A stretch of 21,817 bases of DNA, taken from the NCBI GenBank assembly GCA_036897625.1, contig JAYMTA010001098.1, positions 1-21,817 on the forward strand, read 5' to 3'. The stretch is from Pelargonium cotyledonis (lineage: Eukaryota; Streptophyta; Magnoliopsida; Geraniales; Geraniaceae). A program made the position numbers and the translations under genes. The notes below the pieces were generated by a model, which saw nothing but the letters and a program-made list of their open reading frames with translations, made no database searches and was not told the origin of the DNA. Positions 1 through 10,985 of this stretch are shown piece by piece; positions within the stretch are counted from its first letter, which is position 1; each line of letters begins with the position of its first letter.

Positions 1-21
1 GGGCTGGTGGATGAACTAGGT

Positions 22-152
22 GAAGGAGAGAGAGAGAGACAGAGGAAGGAAAGAGAGAGAGAACCGAGACAGGAATGAGAGAGAGAGAGAATCGAGAGGA
101 AGGAGAGAGAGAGACAGAGGAAGGAGAGAGAGACCGCCGGCCGGAAAGTGTG
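22..152. repeat. GA-rich low-complexity tract with an internal long-period repeat
   Basis: Almost pure purine on the + strand: runs of GAGAGA broken by GACAGAGGAAGG and by ACCGAGA or ATCGAGA. Similar blocks begin near 23 and near 110, so the tract looks like an imperfect tandem repeat with a period of roughly 85 bases as well as a GA microsatellite. One frame stays open and would read as an Arg/Glu-rich peptide, but this follows from the base composition and I do not call it a gene. Confidence 0.75.
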
Positions 153-574
153 AGGAGGAGAAAGGAGAGAGAAAAACACCAAATGGCACTTTTAAAAAAA
201 TTTGAAAAATAAATGAGGGTATTATGGTAATTTTACGTAAAAAAGAATTTTTTATTAAAAATATGCCACATCAGCATAATTAACGAATTCCAAACGAATT
301 CAATCCAAAAACTAACAGCAGTGACTGCTGCGGAACAAAATGTTACGTACAGCAACTGCTGCGAAACAAATTAAAATTCAAAAACCCTTATAGAATAAAA
401 GGTATACTTCAAGGACTGCATAGAGTTGAAACTTTTTTTTTTTTTTCATCCTATTCTTTGATGAAATGAAAATATAGAAACTCTTGTTGCCAAATATAAA
501 GTGGACCAGTTTAGCTTTTTTTTCGAATTAAATTTTTTTGTTTCTCTTCCCTAAGCTTACGTGAAAGATCGTTG
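153..574. other. AT-rich spacer upstream of the CLC gene, with a two-copy GCTGC motif
   Basis: No gene is seen here. Around 314-372 there are two related blocks: one containing the palindrome CAGCAGTGACTGCTG followed by CGGAACAAA, and a second reading CAGCAACTGCTGCGAAACAAA. A poly(T) run lies near 434-446. An ACGTG core, the usual core of G-box/ABRE elements, sits at about 560-564, shortly before the TATA box of the CLC gene. Nothing further is recognised. Confidence 0.4.
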
Positions 575-582
575 ATATAAAA
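575..582 (+). promoter_or_regulatory. Probable TATA box of the CLC gene
   Basis: TATAAAAG on the + strand, about 195 bases before the ATG at 770. Transcription would then start near 605-615 and leave a leader of about 160 bases, rich in GAGA/CTT sequence as is common in plant leaders. The assignment rests on the motif and its distance only. Confidence 0.5.
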
Positions 583-769
583 GAATAGCCTGGTGGTGTA
601 CGCTGAAATGCGCACACACAGAAAGACAAGAACAGAGAGACAAACAATCATTTCCAATTTTAAATTCCAAGAAACAGAACAAAGCTGCTCTGTTTCTTGA
701 ATCTTGATCATTCTCAACGACGATCAATAAAACAGCCAGAGCTTCTTCTTTCTTCTCTCTGCAATTCCA

Positions 770-3713
770 ATGGAAGAACAAGATTCAACCCAATTGCCAG
801 AGCCAACCACAACACTCTCTGTGCACGACGACGATGACGACGACACTGAACAAGAAAAAGACCCAGAAAGCCACACGTTGAGCCAGCCACTTCTTCTCAA
901 GAGGAACGGAACACTTTCTTCAAATCCACTCGCCATTGTTGGAGCCAAGGTCTCACACATAGAGAGCTTGGATTATGAGTAAGAGAATCGAACCCAAAAC
1001 TCAACAAATCAATCAAAATCATCATCACCATATTCTCTTTGAATTTAATTGGCATTGACTGATTTAGGATCAATGAGAATGACCTGTTCAAGCATGACTG
1101 GAGAAGCAGATCCCAAACCCAAGTGTTGCAGTACATTTTCTTGAAATGGTCACTGGCTTTTCTTGTTGGGCTCCTCACAGGTGTTATAGCCTCCCTCATC
1201 AACCTCGCCGTCGAGAACATTGCTGGCTACAAGCTTCTTGCTGTACTCACCTTTGTCGAGAAAGAAAGGTCAGTTACTACTGTACTCACATTACGAACCT
1301 CAGTTGTTACGCTTACTGATAATATAATAAAATTACACTTGTTTTCTACTTTTCGCTCTTGAACAGGTACTTAGCTGGATTTTTGTACCTCACAGGTGCT
1401 AATTTTGCACTCACCCTCTTTGCTGCTGTCCTGTGTGTGTGCTTTGCACCCACAGCTGCTGGTCCTGGCATTCCTGAGGTCAAAGCATACCTCAATGGAG
1501 TTGACACACCAAACATGTTTGGTGCCACTACCTTGATTGTCAAGGTTCCTTCTTTTTGTCTTATTGATCTCCGATAAATGTTTCGTTTACAAACACTCAG
1601 TAGGACAGGTGATTGATTTCACCTGGAAGCTCGAACCTAAATGTACTGTTTGCTTTACGTATGTAGATAGTTGGGAGCATTGGCTCAGTGGCTGCAGGGC
1701 TGGATCTTGGGAAAGAAGGGCCAATGGTGCACATTGGTTGCTGCATTGCTTCCTTGTTAGGCCAGGGAGGTCCCGACAAGCACCACCTGAAATGGCGGTG
1801 GCTGCGCTACTTCAACAACGACCGTGACCGCCGGGACCTCATCACCTGCGGGGCTTCCTCCGGAATCTGCGCCGCCTTCCGAGCCCCCGTGGGAGGGGTG
1901 CTTTTCTCGCTTGAGGAAGTGGCAACTTGGTGGAGGAGTGCCCTCCTCTGGAGGACTTTCTTCAGCACAGCCGTTGTGGTGGTGGTGCTCAGGTGCTTCA
2001 TAGAGTACTGCTCTTCCGGGAAATGCGGGCTCTTCGGACAGGGCGGTCTCATCATGTTCGATGTCAGCAACGTGACCGTCACGTATCACGCCATGGACAT
2101 CATCCCCGTTACTGTAATTGGCATAGTCGGTGGAGTTCTTGGAAGCCTCTACAACCATCTGCTCCACAAGGTCCTCAGACTATATAGTCTCATCAATCAG
2201 TAAGTTTTGGCTCGGATTGATGATCCAATTGTAAGGAAATTGGTGTTAGATCATAAAACTAGTATTGAGCATTCAACTACTGATTGACTCTACAGTCTCA
2301 TCAATCAGTAAGTTCTAGAACATGAAAATGGCTCTAAAGTCTTATCAAACTGATCTGATTGAGTCGTGTTTTGAATTCTTGATTCTTGATTCTTTGCAGG
2401 AAGGGAAGGATACACAAGATACTTCTCAGTCTTGCAGTGTCACTCTTCACTTCAGTGTGCCTCTATGGCTTGCCATTCCTTGCCAAATGCTTGCCCTGTG
2501 AGTCCTCCCTCTCGGATTCTGCCTGCCCCACGAACGGGAAGTCGGGGAATTACAAGCAATTCAACTGCCCGAGCGGGTACTACAACGACCTAGCAACTCT
2601 GATGCTCACCACCAATGATGATGCTGTCAAGAACATATTCTCCACCAACACTCCTCATGAGTACAACATTTTGTCCCTCCTAATCTTCTTTGCACTCTAT
2701 TGCATCTTGGGGCTCTTCACCTTTGGCATTGCAGTGCCATCAGGCCTGTTCCTCCCCATCATCCTCATGGGAGCTTCCTATGGAAGGCTACTAGGGATGG
2801 CCATGGGAAGCTACACGAACATCGACGAGGGCCTTTTCGCTGTTCTCGGGGCAGCAGCGCTCATGGCGGGATCAATGAGAATGACAGTCTCTCTTTGTGT
2901 CATATTTCTCGAACTCACCAACAACTTGCTCTTGCTCCCCATGACCATGCTTGTGCTTTTGATAGCAAAAACTGTCGGAGACAGCTTCAATCCCAGCATC
3001 TATGAGATCATATTAGGCCTAAAAGGCCTCCCTTTCTTGGATGCACATCCCGAGCCGTGGATGAGGAATTTAACCGTTGGGGAGCTCGCCGATGCCAAGC
3101 CACCACTAGTCACTCTCTGTGGAGTGGACAAGGTGGCTCGAATCGTCGAGGTGTTGAAGAACACTACACACAACGCTTTTCCTGTGGTGGAGACAGAGCT
3201 GGATGGGCTAGTCCTCAGGGCTCATCTGGTTCAGGTCCTGAAGAAAAAATGGTTCCTGCAAGAAAAAAGGAGAACACAAGAATGGGAAGTAAGAGAAGTT
3301 TTTAACTGGATTGATCTTGCTGAAAGAGACTTGTCAATGGAGGATGTACATGTGATGAGCAATGAAATGGAAATGTATGTTGATTTGCATCCATTCATGA
3401 ACACTACACCATACACAGTTGTGGAGAGCATGTCAGTGGCTAAAGCTTTGGTGCTCTTCAGGCAAGTCGCGCTGCGACATTTGCTCATTGTGCCTAAGTA
3501 TCAGTCAGATAGGGTAAGTTGCTCGAATTCTTAAACTAGCGCGAGTTCGTGCAATCTCTTGGGTCGTCTCGTGATTTCAGATATGATTTTGTGCTCTGCT
3601 TGCAGGTGTGTCCGGTGGTCGGGATCCTGACGAGGCAGGATCTCAGGGCCTACTACATTTTGAGTGCCTTCCCTGACTTAGCAAGATCAAGTGACAGTGA
3701 CAAGAGACACTAA
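770..3713 (+). CDS. CLC-a/b-type vacuolar anion/H+ exchanger, 6 exons, 780 aa
   Basis: Exons 770-978, 1068-1268, 1367-1544, 1667-2199, 2400-3513 and 3606-3713; all introns are GT-AG and the frame is kept. Plant CLC-a/b proteins exchange nitrate or chloride for protons across the tonoplast to load the vacuole. Visible: an acidic N-terminus with an Asp run (residues about 20-26), the conserved N-terminal HIESLDYEINENDLF, a membrane core from about 85 to 580, then two C-terminal CBS domains (about 595-660 and 703-765). The selectivity filter is GPGIP with Pro170, the nitrate-preferring form in Arabidopsis CLC-a; the chloride-type CLC-c has Ser. The gating glutamate (GKEGP, Glu213) and proton glutamate (Glu280) are both present, so exchange rather than channel activity is expected. 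The loop in CBS1 after AFPVV is shorter than I recall for Arabidopsis CLC-a and CLC-b. Whether it is orthologous to CLC-a or to CLC-b cannot be settled here. Confidence 0.96.
2186..2314 (+). repeat. 21-bp direct repeat of an exon end plus splice donor in CLC intron 4
   Basis: The 21 bases at 2186-2206 cover the last 14 bases of CLC exon 4 and the donor site after them. They recur exactly at 2294-2314, 108 bases downstream, inside intron 4. The second copy is preceded by CTCTACAG, which could serve as an acceptor, and carries the same GTAAGTT donor. An included exon would be 2296-2307, 12 bases long and in frame. Use of this exon is inference; the repeat itself is read directly. Confidence 0.85.
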
Positions 3714-4140
3714 AAGTATACTATACCACATGTGGAAATGGCTCTGCAGGAGATGCAAATTCTTCTTGTGGTCCTGCAGAGTTTTCCCAGTTTTGCATTC
3801 ATTAATTGAAATCTGAAGGAGGTGCATTGCATTGGAGGTGTACACCAATGGCATGAAATCAATTAATTTGTAACCATTTTTTGGGGTCACATACATGCTA
3901 TGTCCAGCTAATAATGAAAACATTTCTTGTTCACTGGACATGGAATTTCATTATGAATTATGCTTTGTTGCTTGTTTGGCCTCCCCCTTTCTTTAACACA
4001 TATCCTCTCCTTTTCGGTTCACGCTCACAACTTGTAACTGTCAAATTTCCATTACACCAAATATAATAAACTGTCCTGCTCTATATCTTCCACCTTTTAT
4101 TCAATGGCAAACCGTAATCTCCGGGTCTCAACAATCAGTA
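3714..4140. other. Convergent 3' flanks of the CLC and uridine kinase genes
   Basis: This spacer receives the 3' ends of both genes. On the + strand AATAAA occurs at 4065-4070 and AATAATGAAA near 3909, either of which could direct polyadenylation of the CLC transcript. On the - strand AATAAA is at 4096-4101, about 125 bases past the uridine kinase stop. If both distal signals are used, the two transcripts would stop very close together or overlap slightly. No gene was seen between them. Confidence 0.5.
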
Positions 4141-4220
4141 GCGACTAATTATCAGTAGTTAAGTACCAATCGTCAAACTCACCCACGTCAGGTATGACAC
4201 CCAAGAACTCTTCATCACTA
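4141..4220 (-). pseudogene. Decayed tandem copy of the end of the uridine kinase last exon
   Basis: Read on the - strand, 4216-4145 is open for 23 codons and then has TAG. It aligns with the last 22 codons plus TAG of the neighbouring uridine kinase exon (stop at 4225-4227), with 13 of 22 residues identical by my alignment. Shared elements include EEF, VIP, GEF and TD before the stop. The copy has one extra codon, so the offset is 77 bases at one end and 80 at the other, and the two units abut. It lies before the AATAAA at 4096-4101, so it is probably carried in the 3' untranslated region of the kinase mRNA. It cannot work as a gene on its own. Confidence 0.8.
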
Positions 4221-4224
4221 CCAG

Positions 4225-7200
4225 CTAATCATCAGTTCCAAAGTAGCGGTCCCCAAACTCGCCCATCCCTGGTATGACGCGGAACTCTTCATTCAATGCA
4301 TCATCAATCTCTGAAGTTACAATTTTCAAGGACGGGAACCGTTTGCAGACACAGTGGATTCCCTCAGGAGCCTGAAATGAAATGATAAGTTTATGAGAAC
4401 AAAACAAAAGACCAATGTACGTGCAACTACCAGAGCGTAAGGAATAACTTACAGAAATGAGGTTCAAGAATATGATGTGGGATTCTGGAACACCTTTTTG
4501 TATTAGAAGCTCAATTGCTTGGTTGGCAGAATTGCCTATACGAAACAACATTGAGGATAGCTTTCATAGAGTAAAAATGACATAATAACAAGACTGGCCA
4601 GTCCATAGGCTGTAAACCAAGAATCCGGAGCAATGCACTGTTAACTGTTCCATTACATCGTTAACATGCCAGTTGTCTGTTAATTAGAAGAAAGCGGTCA
4701 CCAGTTATTGCGAAAAATGGTGATCCAAACATTTTGAGCAAGAAATATCAAAACGTTCTTGAACACTAGAGGTAGTCCAATACAATGCGACATGCACCCT
4801 TTTTGTTCAAGGATGGAAAATATAATAGAAGGAAAAAGAGATAATGAAATTAAAAAACAGGGATGATTGAAAGTCATGTATGAGAGCAGCTCAGTTTTTT
4901 TGTTTTTTTATTTTTTATAATATCAATAAAAAAGGACATGGACTACAGAACTCCAAGAATATAAAATTAGGTTACCTGTAGCAAGAACAGGGTCTAGAAG
5001 CAGGACATGCCTTTCTGAAATATCATTGGGAAGCTTCTCATATATAAGCTGCTCAAGTTAAAGACGGAAACTCGCTGTTAATAATTGTTTTATGTAATCC
5101 TAAAAACAATTTTAAAAAGGAAGTGTAAAATCAAGCTTTACTTTACCTGTTTCCCATTGTCACCGTCACGGTGAATTAGAATTTTTCCTATTTTCATTCC
5201 CTTGCAACATGCACGCAAAGCATTTTCCATGCTTTCACCACTATAAAAAATAACCAACAGAACTTTCTTTCAGTCTAGAAGTCAAAAAGCCACATGGAAA
5301 AATTACCACACCAAGGGTCAGATTGTGCTAAGCATCCAAAGTGAGCACATCCTAGAGTTGAGCAACTAAGAATAGTTATAGCTTTACAACATATGCTGCT
5401 AACTGACACCCAACATCACAGTTCTCAAAATAGTAAGGCACCTTAGCTTATTAGCTTTCATATCAATTCATTCACAAACTTCAAAAAATGGATCTTTGTT
5501 GTGAACTACTTGCAAATTTTTTAAACTAGCTAGTCTTGGAAAATCCACTATAAAATATCAGGCTGTCACTGCTTTGTTGAGGATATATAAAAGATGAAAA
5601 TAGACGTCTTTTATCTACTCATTTCCGGCCACCCTAACAGCCACTATTTCTAGTTTCCAGCCACTAACAGATGCCAGCTTAAAACTTTTAGAGAGCAAAT
5701 AAAAAGAAAACAGGATAAGATTTCCGAGCTGATATTCAGGATAAAGGTTGATCTTGCAACAATGAATAAATTGTTTGACTAACAAATAAAAGGAGTGGGT
5801 GGGAAATTCTTAAGGGAAAACACTTGGCTGTGAAAACTATTTCCACTTTATCATTAGACCAGCGATTTAAGCAATCTTATAGCTGGATAGTTATAATTAT
5901 TAAGATAAATACTTCAATAAAGGTCACCTTCGAACAATGGAAACCCCACATAATTTCTTGCAAAAGTCAACACCAGTATAAACCGATCCTGAAAGAGAGA
6001 AACAGCGAGTATTAATTGCTATTCAAACAAATTGTTTCTCTTTTTTCCAGAGAAATGATCTAAGATGCATATTCTTAAGATGGAAATGTAGAAACCTCAC
6101 TCTCGCATACCTGTTGGAGTTATCACTTGCTTCTCAGTGAATGGCAAATGACCAAGGCCATGCTCAACAACCTAAGTTTATAAAAGAAATTGTATTATGA
6201 AAATTAGAAGGATGACTGAACAATTAACTCTAGCCAAAATATTATCAGCAGATGTGGGAAGCAGAAATACCAGACGAATGAGCCGGTCTGAGTAAAAAAC
6301 AAAGTCGTGCTTTGATATATCCTGGTCTCGGATGAGTGTGTGCATACCTCGTATCTACAACATGGATTTACAAGATGTGCATAATTGAATTATGATTATG
6401 AATAATACAAAAACTGAAATATATTACAATAAAGGACATAAATAGCACTCCAGATGTCTTATCCTTTCTTCACTTGGACTTAGACCTCTATTGAGACAAT
6501 ATTTTTAAATTATGAGTCCATAGACAGTAAAACACAACACACTGGTATAAATCCTATGATTATTCAAGCAGCCCAACATTTTTTTGAACTTCTTCCGGCT
6601 ACATAAGCCCCATCGAACCATATTTGGTGCCACTTAATACACATACGAATCTCTCTCCATATTCACTATTACATGGGCATTCTGGTTCAATGATTGAAAT
6701 CAGAAATGAAACAGAGTTTATACCTGAAATGTTGACTGTATAATATAAACATTTGGATATATTTTGCAGAGGTTATGTTGACCAAGCTTTGTGTGGATAT
6801 GTTGCACAATCAAATCAATGGCAACATGATTGTCACCTCCTCGAGGTATGATCACATCGGCATACTTCTTTGATGGTAGAACAAAGTCATCAAAAGCAGG
6901 CTTGACAAACTTTGCATACTGCATGATTAATACAATAATCAAACTTTAGTCAACATGTAACATCCTGTTTTATTTGGTCTATTATTCAAGTTAAGGCAAT
7001 TTTATACTCAGCAACCATATTAACAAAAAAAGGCTGCATGCATTGCAATGTTTGAGCATTTCAACAAATTAAAATCATCACATCATCGATTAAAGGAGTA
7101 AAAATGCACTATGTCATGGCATTTGTGCAGTTGTAACTAAAAAGATCTCAGGGAATGTTCTGGCCAAGACACAATTAGAATCTAGAATGTACACAAAGCA

Positions 7201-10200
7201 TTTTACCTGCTCAAGAACAGAATTCACATCTCTGCCCCTCTCAACTATGTCACGTCTTAATCTACGAGCAAGCCTCACATCAGCATCTACCATCAGTAGC
7301 ACAGTAATTAGGAAGAGGGAGAGATGCCATAGAAGAAAGATACTCACCTATATTGTATTTCAATATATAACTAAAACTCTGGAACTGTCTACTTGACTCC
7401 AAAGGTGACAATACTCATGGGGTCTATGTCAAAAGCACACAAGGACAAGCATATTGAAGAGAATGAAGACCCCAACTTAAGAATGACATATTGTGTCCGA
7501 GTGTATGTACTAGGTACACCTATGGACTGACTAAAATTATTTTCCAAGAATGGAAAGCCTAAATTGAATATCTTTCCAACCTTAAAAGATGTACTTTGCC
7601 ATTGACTGTTGAACCAAGTCATACGTGACTTTTATAAGTGGCATTTGAAATATGTAACTGCTGCCAGGCTATAACATATAAGTAAATGACTAAACAGTGG
7701 TTTCACTTCTCTGAATCAAATGAAGAAGATAATTTTGTTAGCTCCCATGAAAGCACCTGACATATAGTAGTTAGAAAAATATTAGCCAATTATTACTTGT
7801 AACAACACTTTGGTTTTTCTTTCCATTTTTCATTTTCTATGAGATGATATTAAGAATAGAACCCTTCAAGGACCATGCAGAGTTTAGGAAAGACATCAGA
7901 AGGAAGAAAAAGTGATGCAAACTATAAGAACATCTACAAGCATTGTGAAATATAACCACAAACAATAGAGACCTAGAAAAACTCATAATGAATGCTGGTA
8001 ATGATGAACAGGTAGATGTACAGGATCAAACCTGTGTCAACAAAAATCTTCATGTTCATCAGGTTGCGGACGCGTTGATCATGGAAGACAAGAATTCCCT
8101 CCAAGATAATAACATCAGAAACATTAACCTGCAAGAAAATTTTAAGTTATTAATGTTGGAGTGAGTGAAATAAGCCCCACATTAGATGAATATGAAAGAA
8201 ATGAGCTACATATAATGGTGCAAGTGAAACCCTACTAAAAAGGTTGATCTTTTAGTAGTAGAAATCCAAAGAAATGAGTAAATGAAACCCTACTAACAAA
8301 GTTTACCATTTAAAATTTAACAAATTTATAAATATTTCTTTTGTCCTTTATTAATTACAATAAAAGCAAGTATCCTTTCACGTGACTTCACTCAGCATAT
8401 GTTTTTGCCTTTTCGGATGAGAAGCAAAGAAAGAAAGACAAAATGTCTGGCACATTCAACAGATGTCAACATTGGATATTACGGTAATATGAAAAATCTT
8501 ACGAGTGACCAAACATACTTCCCAAAATATATTAAAACTCCAATAGTGGATATTATTGTATTGTGATGATCTATGGGCCACAAAGCAGCATAATTCTCAG
8601 CAACGACTATAAATAATAAGCACGACTCCACTGGATACAAGAAGGAAAGGAAAGGAAAGTTCAATGATGGATCCCTGGGAAAAATAAATGCATGTACAAG
8701 ACACACATAATCAATAGAATACAATAAATATAGGGACCTTAAAACCCACAAGGCCACAAATGACTCCTGAAATACATTAATTAAAGGTGTTGATTCAGCA
8801 TCTACAGCTTTTAAGTTTTGGTTCTTTTCAAAGGCTACACTGATTGAAGCCATTTAGAGAATTGTGAAGTACCTGCCGGAAACTATCTGAAGAGCGACGA
8901 TGCTTCTTAAAATCATATATTGGAACTTGGACAGATTGCCCACATTTGAGCCTTTGGACACAATCTAGAAGCTGTTCAGTGTCAAAGGCATCTACAAAGG
9001 AATCAATATATTAATGAGACTTACAAGAAATTCCATGAAGCAAATCAATAAAAGCAGGTAGCAAATATTTTTGCTGACATTGCACATGGTACCACCAGAG
9101 GATACTTAATATTAGAACAAAGTTTTAATTATAATATGATTACCAGGATGATCAAAATTATACTCATGAACATGTTTTGATTCTTCAGGTGTCAAACCAC
9201 GGTAAAATGAATCCTACAAGAACATAGGCCTTCGGTATCAGAAAATTTGGTTAAGCAGTTGCTAGGAAATGAGGGGGAAATCAACTATTGTAACAGGGTT
9301 AAAAAGTAGCAGCAGAAAAGTACACGACCAAAGTTGCACGATAATACAAGGGAAACAGCTAGTTTGATCAAATACTGCCTCACAAATGGTTTTGAAAACA
9401 TGTAGCATGTACAAGAATCTACCTAATAAACCTCTATGTTGGTTAATCACAATAATTTTAACATCCCCGAAGTTGAAAAAATTAATGCGATCAATGTCAA
9501 AACGAACAGACAATGCTATTTTACTACACAGTATTACGCAGTGAGGCTTGCATGTTCTCTCAATATCTCATGGGAAAAAGAAGATTTGGTAATAATGGAA
9601 CTCATGAGCATAACCCTCAAAACACCACGTAAGCATCAACTATTAACATAAGGCATTGATGTATATGCTACGACATTGAGCTATTCAGCACTTGATGATT
9701 CTTCAAAGTAGATAGGATAAATTCAAACCAGCAGCAGAGGCTTAACCATATACTGACACACAAATCTGTAATAAGTGCATTTTTATAAACTCTAACCCAG
9801 AATCTTGTGTTGAAATAACTATTTAAAAGAGGAGCAAAGAACCCAAACCTTTGTTACCTGGTTAACCAAAGGAGCCCAGTTGACAAATTCATCAACAACA
9901 AAGGGATATCTCACTTCTTTGTCAACTGTCAGTATTATATGTGCAATGCTAACACTAAAGGGATTTGACTAGGTGCATTTAATCCACATTCAATTTCATA
10001 TCAATGCATTGTTTGTTTCTATTAAGGAGAAATATAAAAACAACAATACATTTGATGCAGTAAGGTGAAATGAAACAAGATCCAAGAAACCTGATTGACA
10101 AGGACAACACGGTGGTCATGAAGTTGCTGGATGATCATGTCACATACTGTAGTTTTACCGGAAGCTGTACCTCCAGATACTCCTACCAAGTACACAAAAG

Positions 10201-10793
10201 AAAATTGAAATAATAAGTTAAAATGAAGAATGCAGCATAAAACAGGCCGATCAAAAGATATAACGATTTAAAATGACAATCTATAACAAATCCAACAACA
10301 ACAACAAAAAAACAAAAAGTTGAAAATTCTATAAAATACAAATGCATACGAACAACTGATTTACTAAGAGTTGTTGCAAGGCAAGCGAAATGCAATTTCT
10401 GCACGACTCCTTCAATTTTTGTGGAAAACCAAACGGATTAACAATCGATAAATCTATAAGCAATTTCGCATCTGAAAAATGCAGCAAAAGTAGATCAAAG
10501 ACAGTGGCAAGTTAGTAATCATCTAGCAAGTAGCAATTACAAGTAGCAGTTTCAAGGTTAGCCACGCAAAATAGCAGCATTGCAGGAGCAGGAGAAGCGA
10601 TTCCGTCGCTTGTGGAGACAAATGAAGAGTGGTTCGAGGAGTAGAGAAAATTACCTATGACGAAGGGTTGGCGAGGAGGATCGGCGGTGGAGGAAGAGGA
10701 AGAGGAGAGGAGGCTTTCGAGGTGGAGGCCGGAGAAGTGAGGGCCAGATGCTGCTTCCATCACGTAATCTACTGATGTCGTCTCCTCCGGCAT
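4225..10793 (-). CDS. Uridine kinase / uracil phosphoribosyltransferase fusion (UKL type), 14 exons, 464 aa
   Basis: Exons in transcript order: 10793-10655, 10182-10091, 9213-9144, 8991-8873, 8128-8032, 7286-7207, 6918-6724, 6354-6271, 6171-6111, 5988-5928, 5240-5147, 5048-4976, 4535-4453, 4371-4225. All borders are GT-AG. The protein phosphorylates uridine or cytidine in pyrimidine salvage. The N-terminal kinase half has the P-loop GGTASGKT (residues 50-57) and VNQDSFYRG; the C-terminal half has the UPRT-type PRPP loop [13 protein letters not shown] (380-392) and the uracil-site tail [12 protein letters not shown]. Whether plant fusions have real UPRT activity is disputed. The length fits Arabidopsis UKL proteins. 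The ATG at 10793 matches their MPE...DY start, but an in-frame ATG at 10949 would add 52 residues. Introns make up most of the 6.6 kb. The paralogue (UKL1, UKL2 or another) cannot be fixed. Confidence 0.96.
8154..8330. mobile_element. Possible LTR remnant in an intron of the uridine kinase gene
   Basis: Intron 4 of the kinase gene contains a block that begins TGTTGGA, followed by CCCCACATTAGATGAATATG, a TATAATGG motif at about 8211-8218, and two copies of GAAACCCTACTAA (about 8227 and 8286). A TGTTGG start, a CCCACATT motif and an internal TATA are typical of plant Ty1-copia or TRIM-type LTRs. I see no second LTR, no clear CA end and no target duplication, so this is at best a solo or broken LTR. 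Confidence 0.35.
9877..9928. repeat. 11-bp perfect inverted repeat in uridine kinase intron 2
   Basis: CAGTTGACAAA at 9877-9887 and its exact reverse complement TTTGTCAACTG at 9918-9928 could form a hairpin with a 30-base loop. On the - strand the outer arm also makes an acceptor-like TGACAG. The role is unknown; it may be chance in AT-rich DNA or the relic of a small foldback element. Confidence 0.5.
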
Positions 10794-10985
10794 GCTCCTT
10801 TTCCGATTCAGTGTGTAGTGTGCGTTTAGAGGGATGAGATGTTGATTTTGCAAGAACCAGGAGTACTGGAGGACGACAGAGAAAAGAAGGTCGGCTACCA
10901 CTTTTGACTCGATGGGGTTTGTAGTTGACGCACGTTTGATGGATAACATCGATAAATAAAGTGACGACACCTCATGTGTCACCAG

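Noticed and set aside
20-205. Open frame on the + strand rich in Arg, Glu and Asp
   Set aside because: It is the translation of a GA-rich repeat. Such a repeat is open in several frames and the peptide has no domain.
1757-2167. Long antisense open frame opposite CLC exon 4
   Set aside because: It is a by-product of GC-rich codons in the real exon; the + strand reading is a clear CLC transmembrane core.
5824-6015. Small + strand open frame across uridine kinase exon 10
   Set aside because: It is antisense to a conserved exon that fits the frame of the kinase, so it is a shadow.
8479-8853. 124-codon open frame in a uridine kinase intron
   Set aside because: It is not interrupted by or joined to family sequence, has no domain, and the flanking exons splice cleanly without it.
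10512-10654. Reading the uridine kinase first exon straight on into the intron
   Set aside because: After FVIG the open frame leaves the family sequence. A GT donor at this point joins to [11 protein letters not shown] in exon 2, restoring the P-loop.
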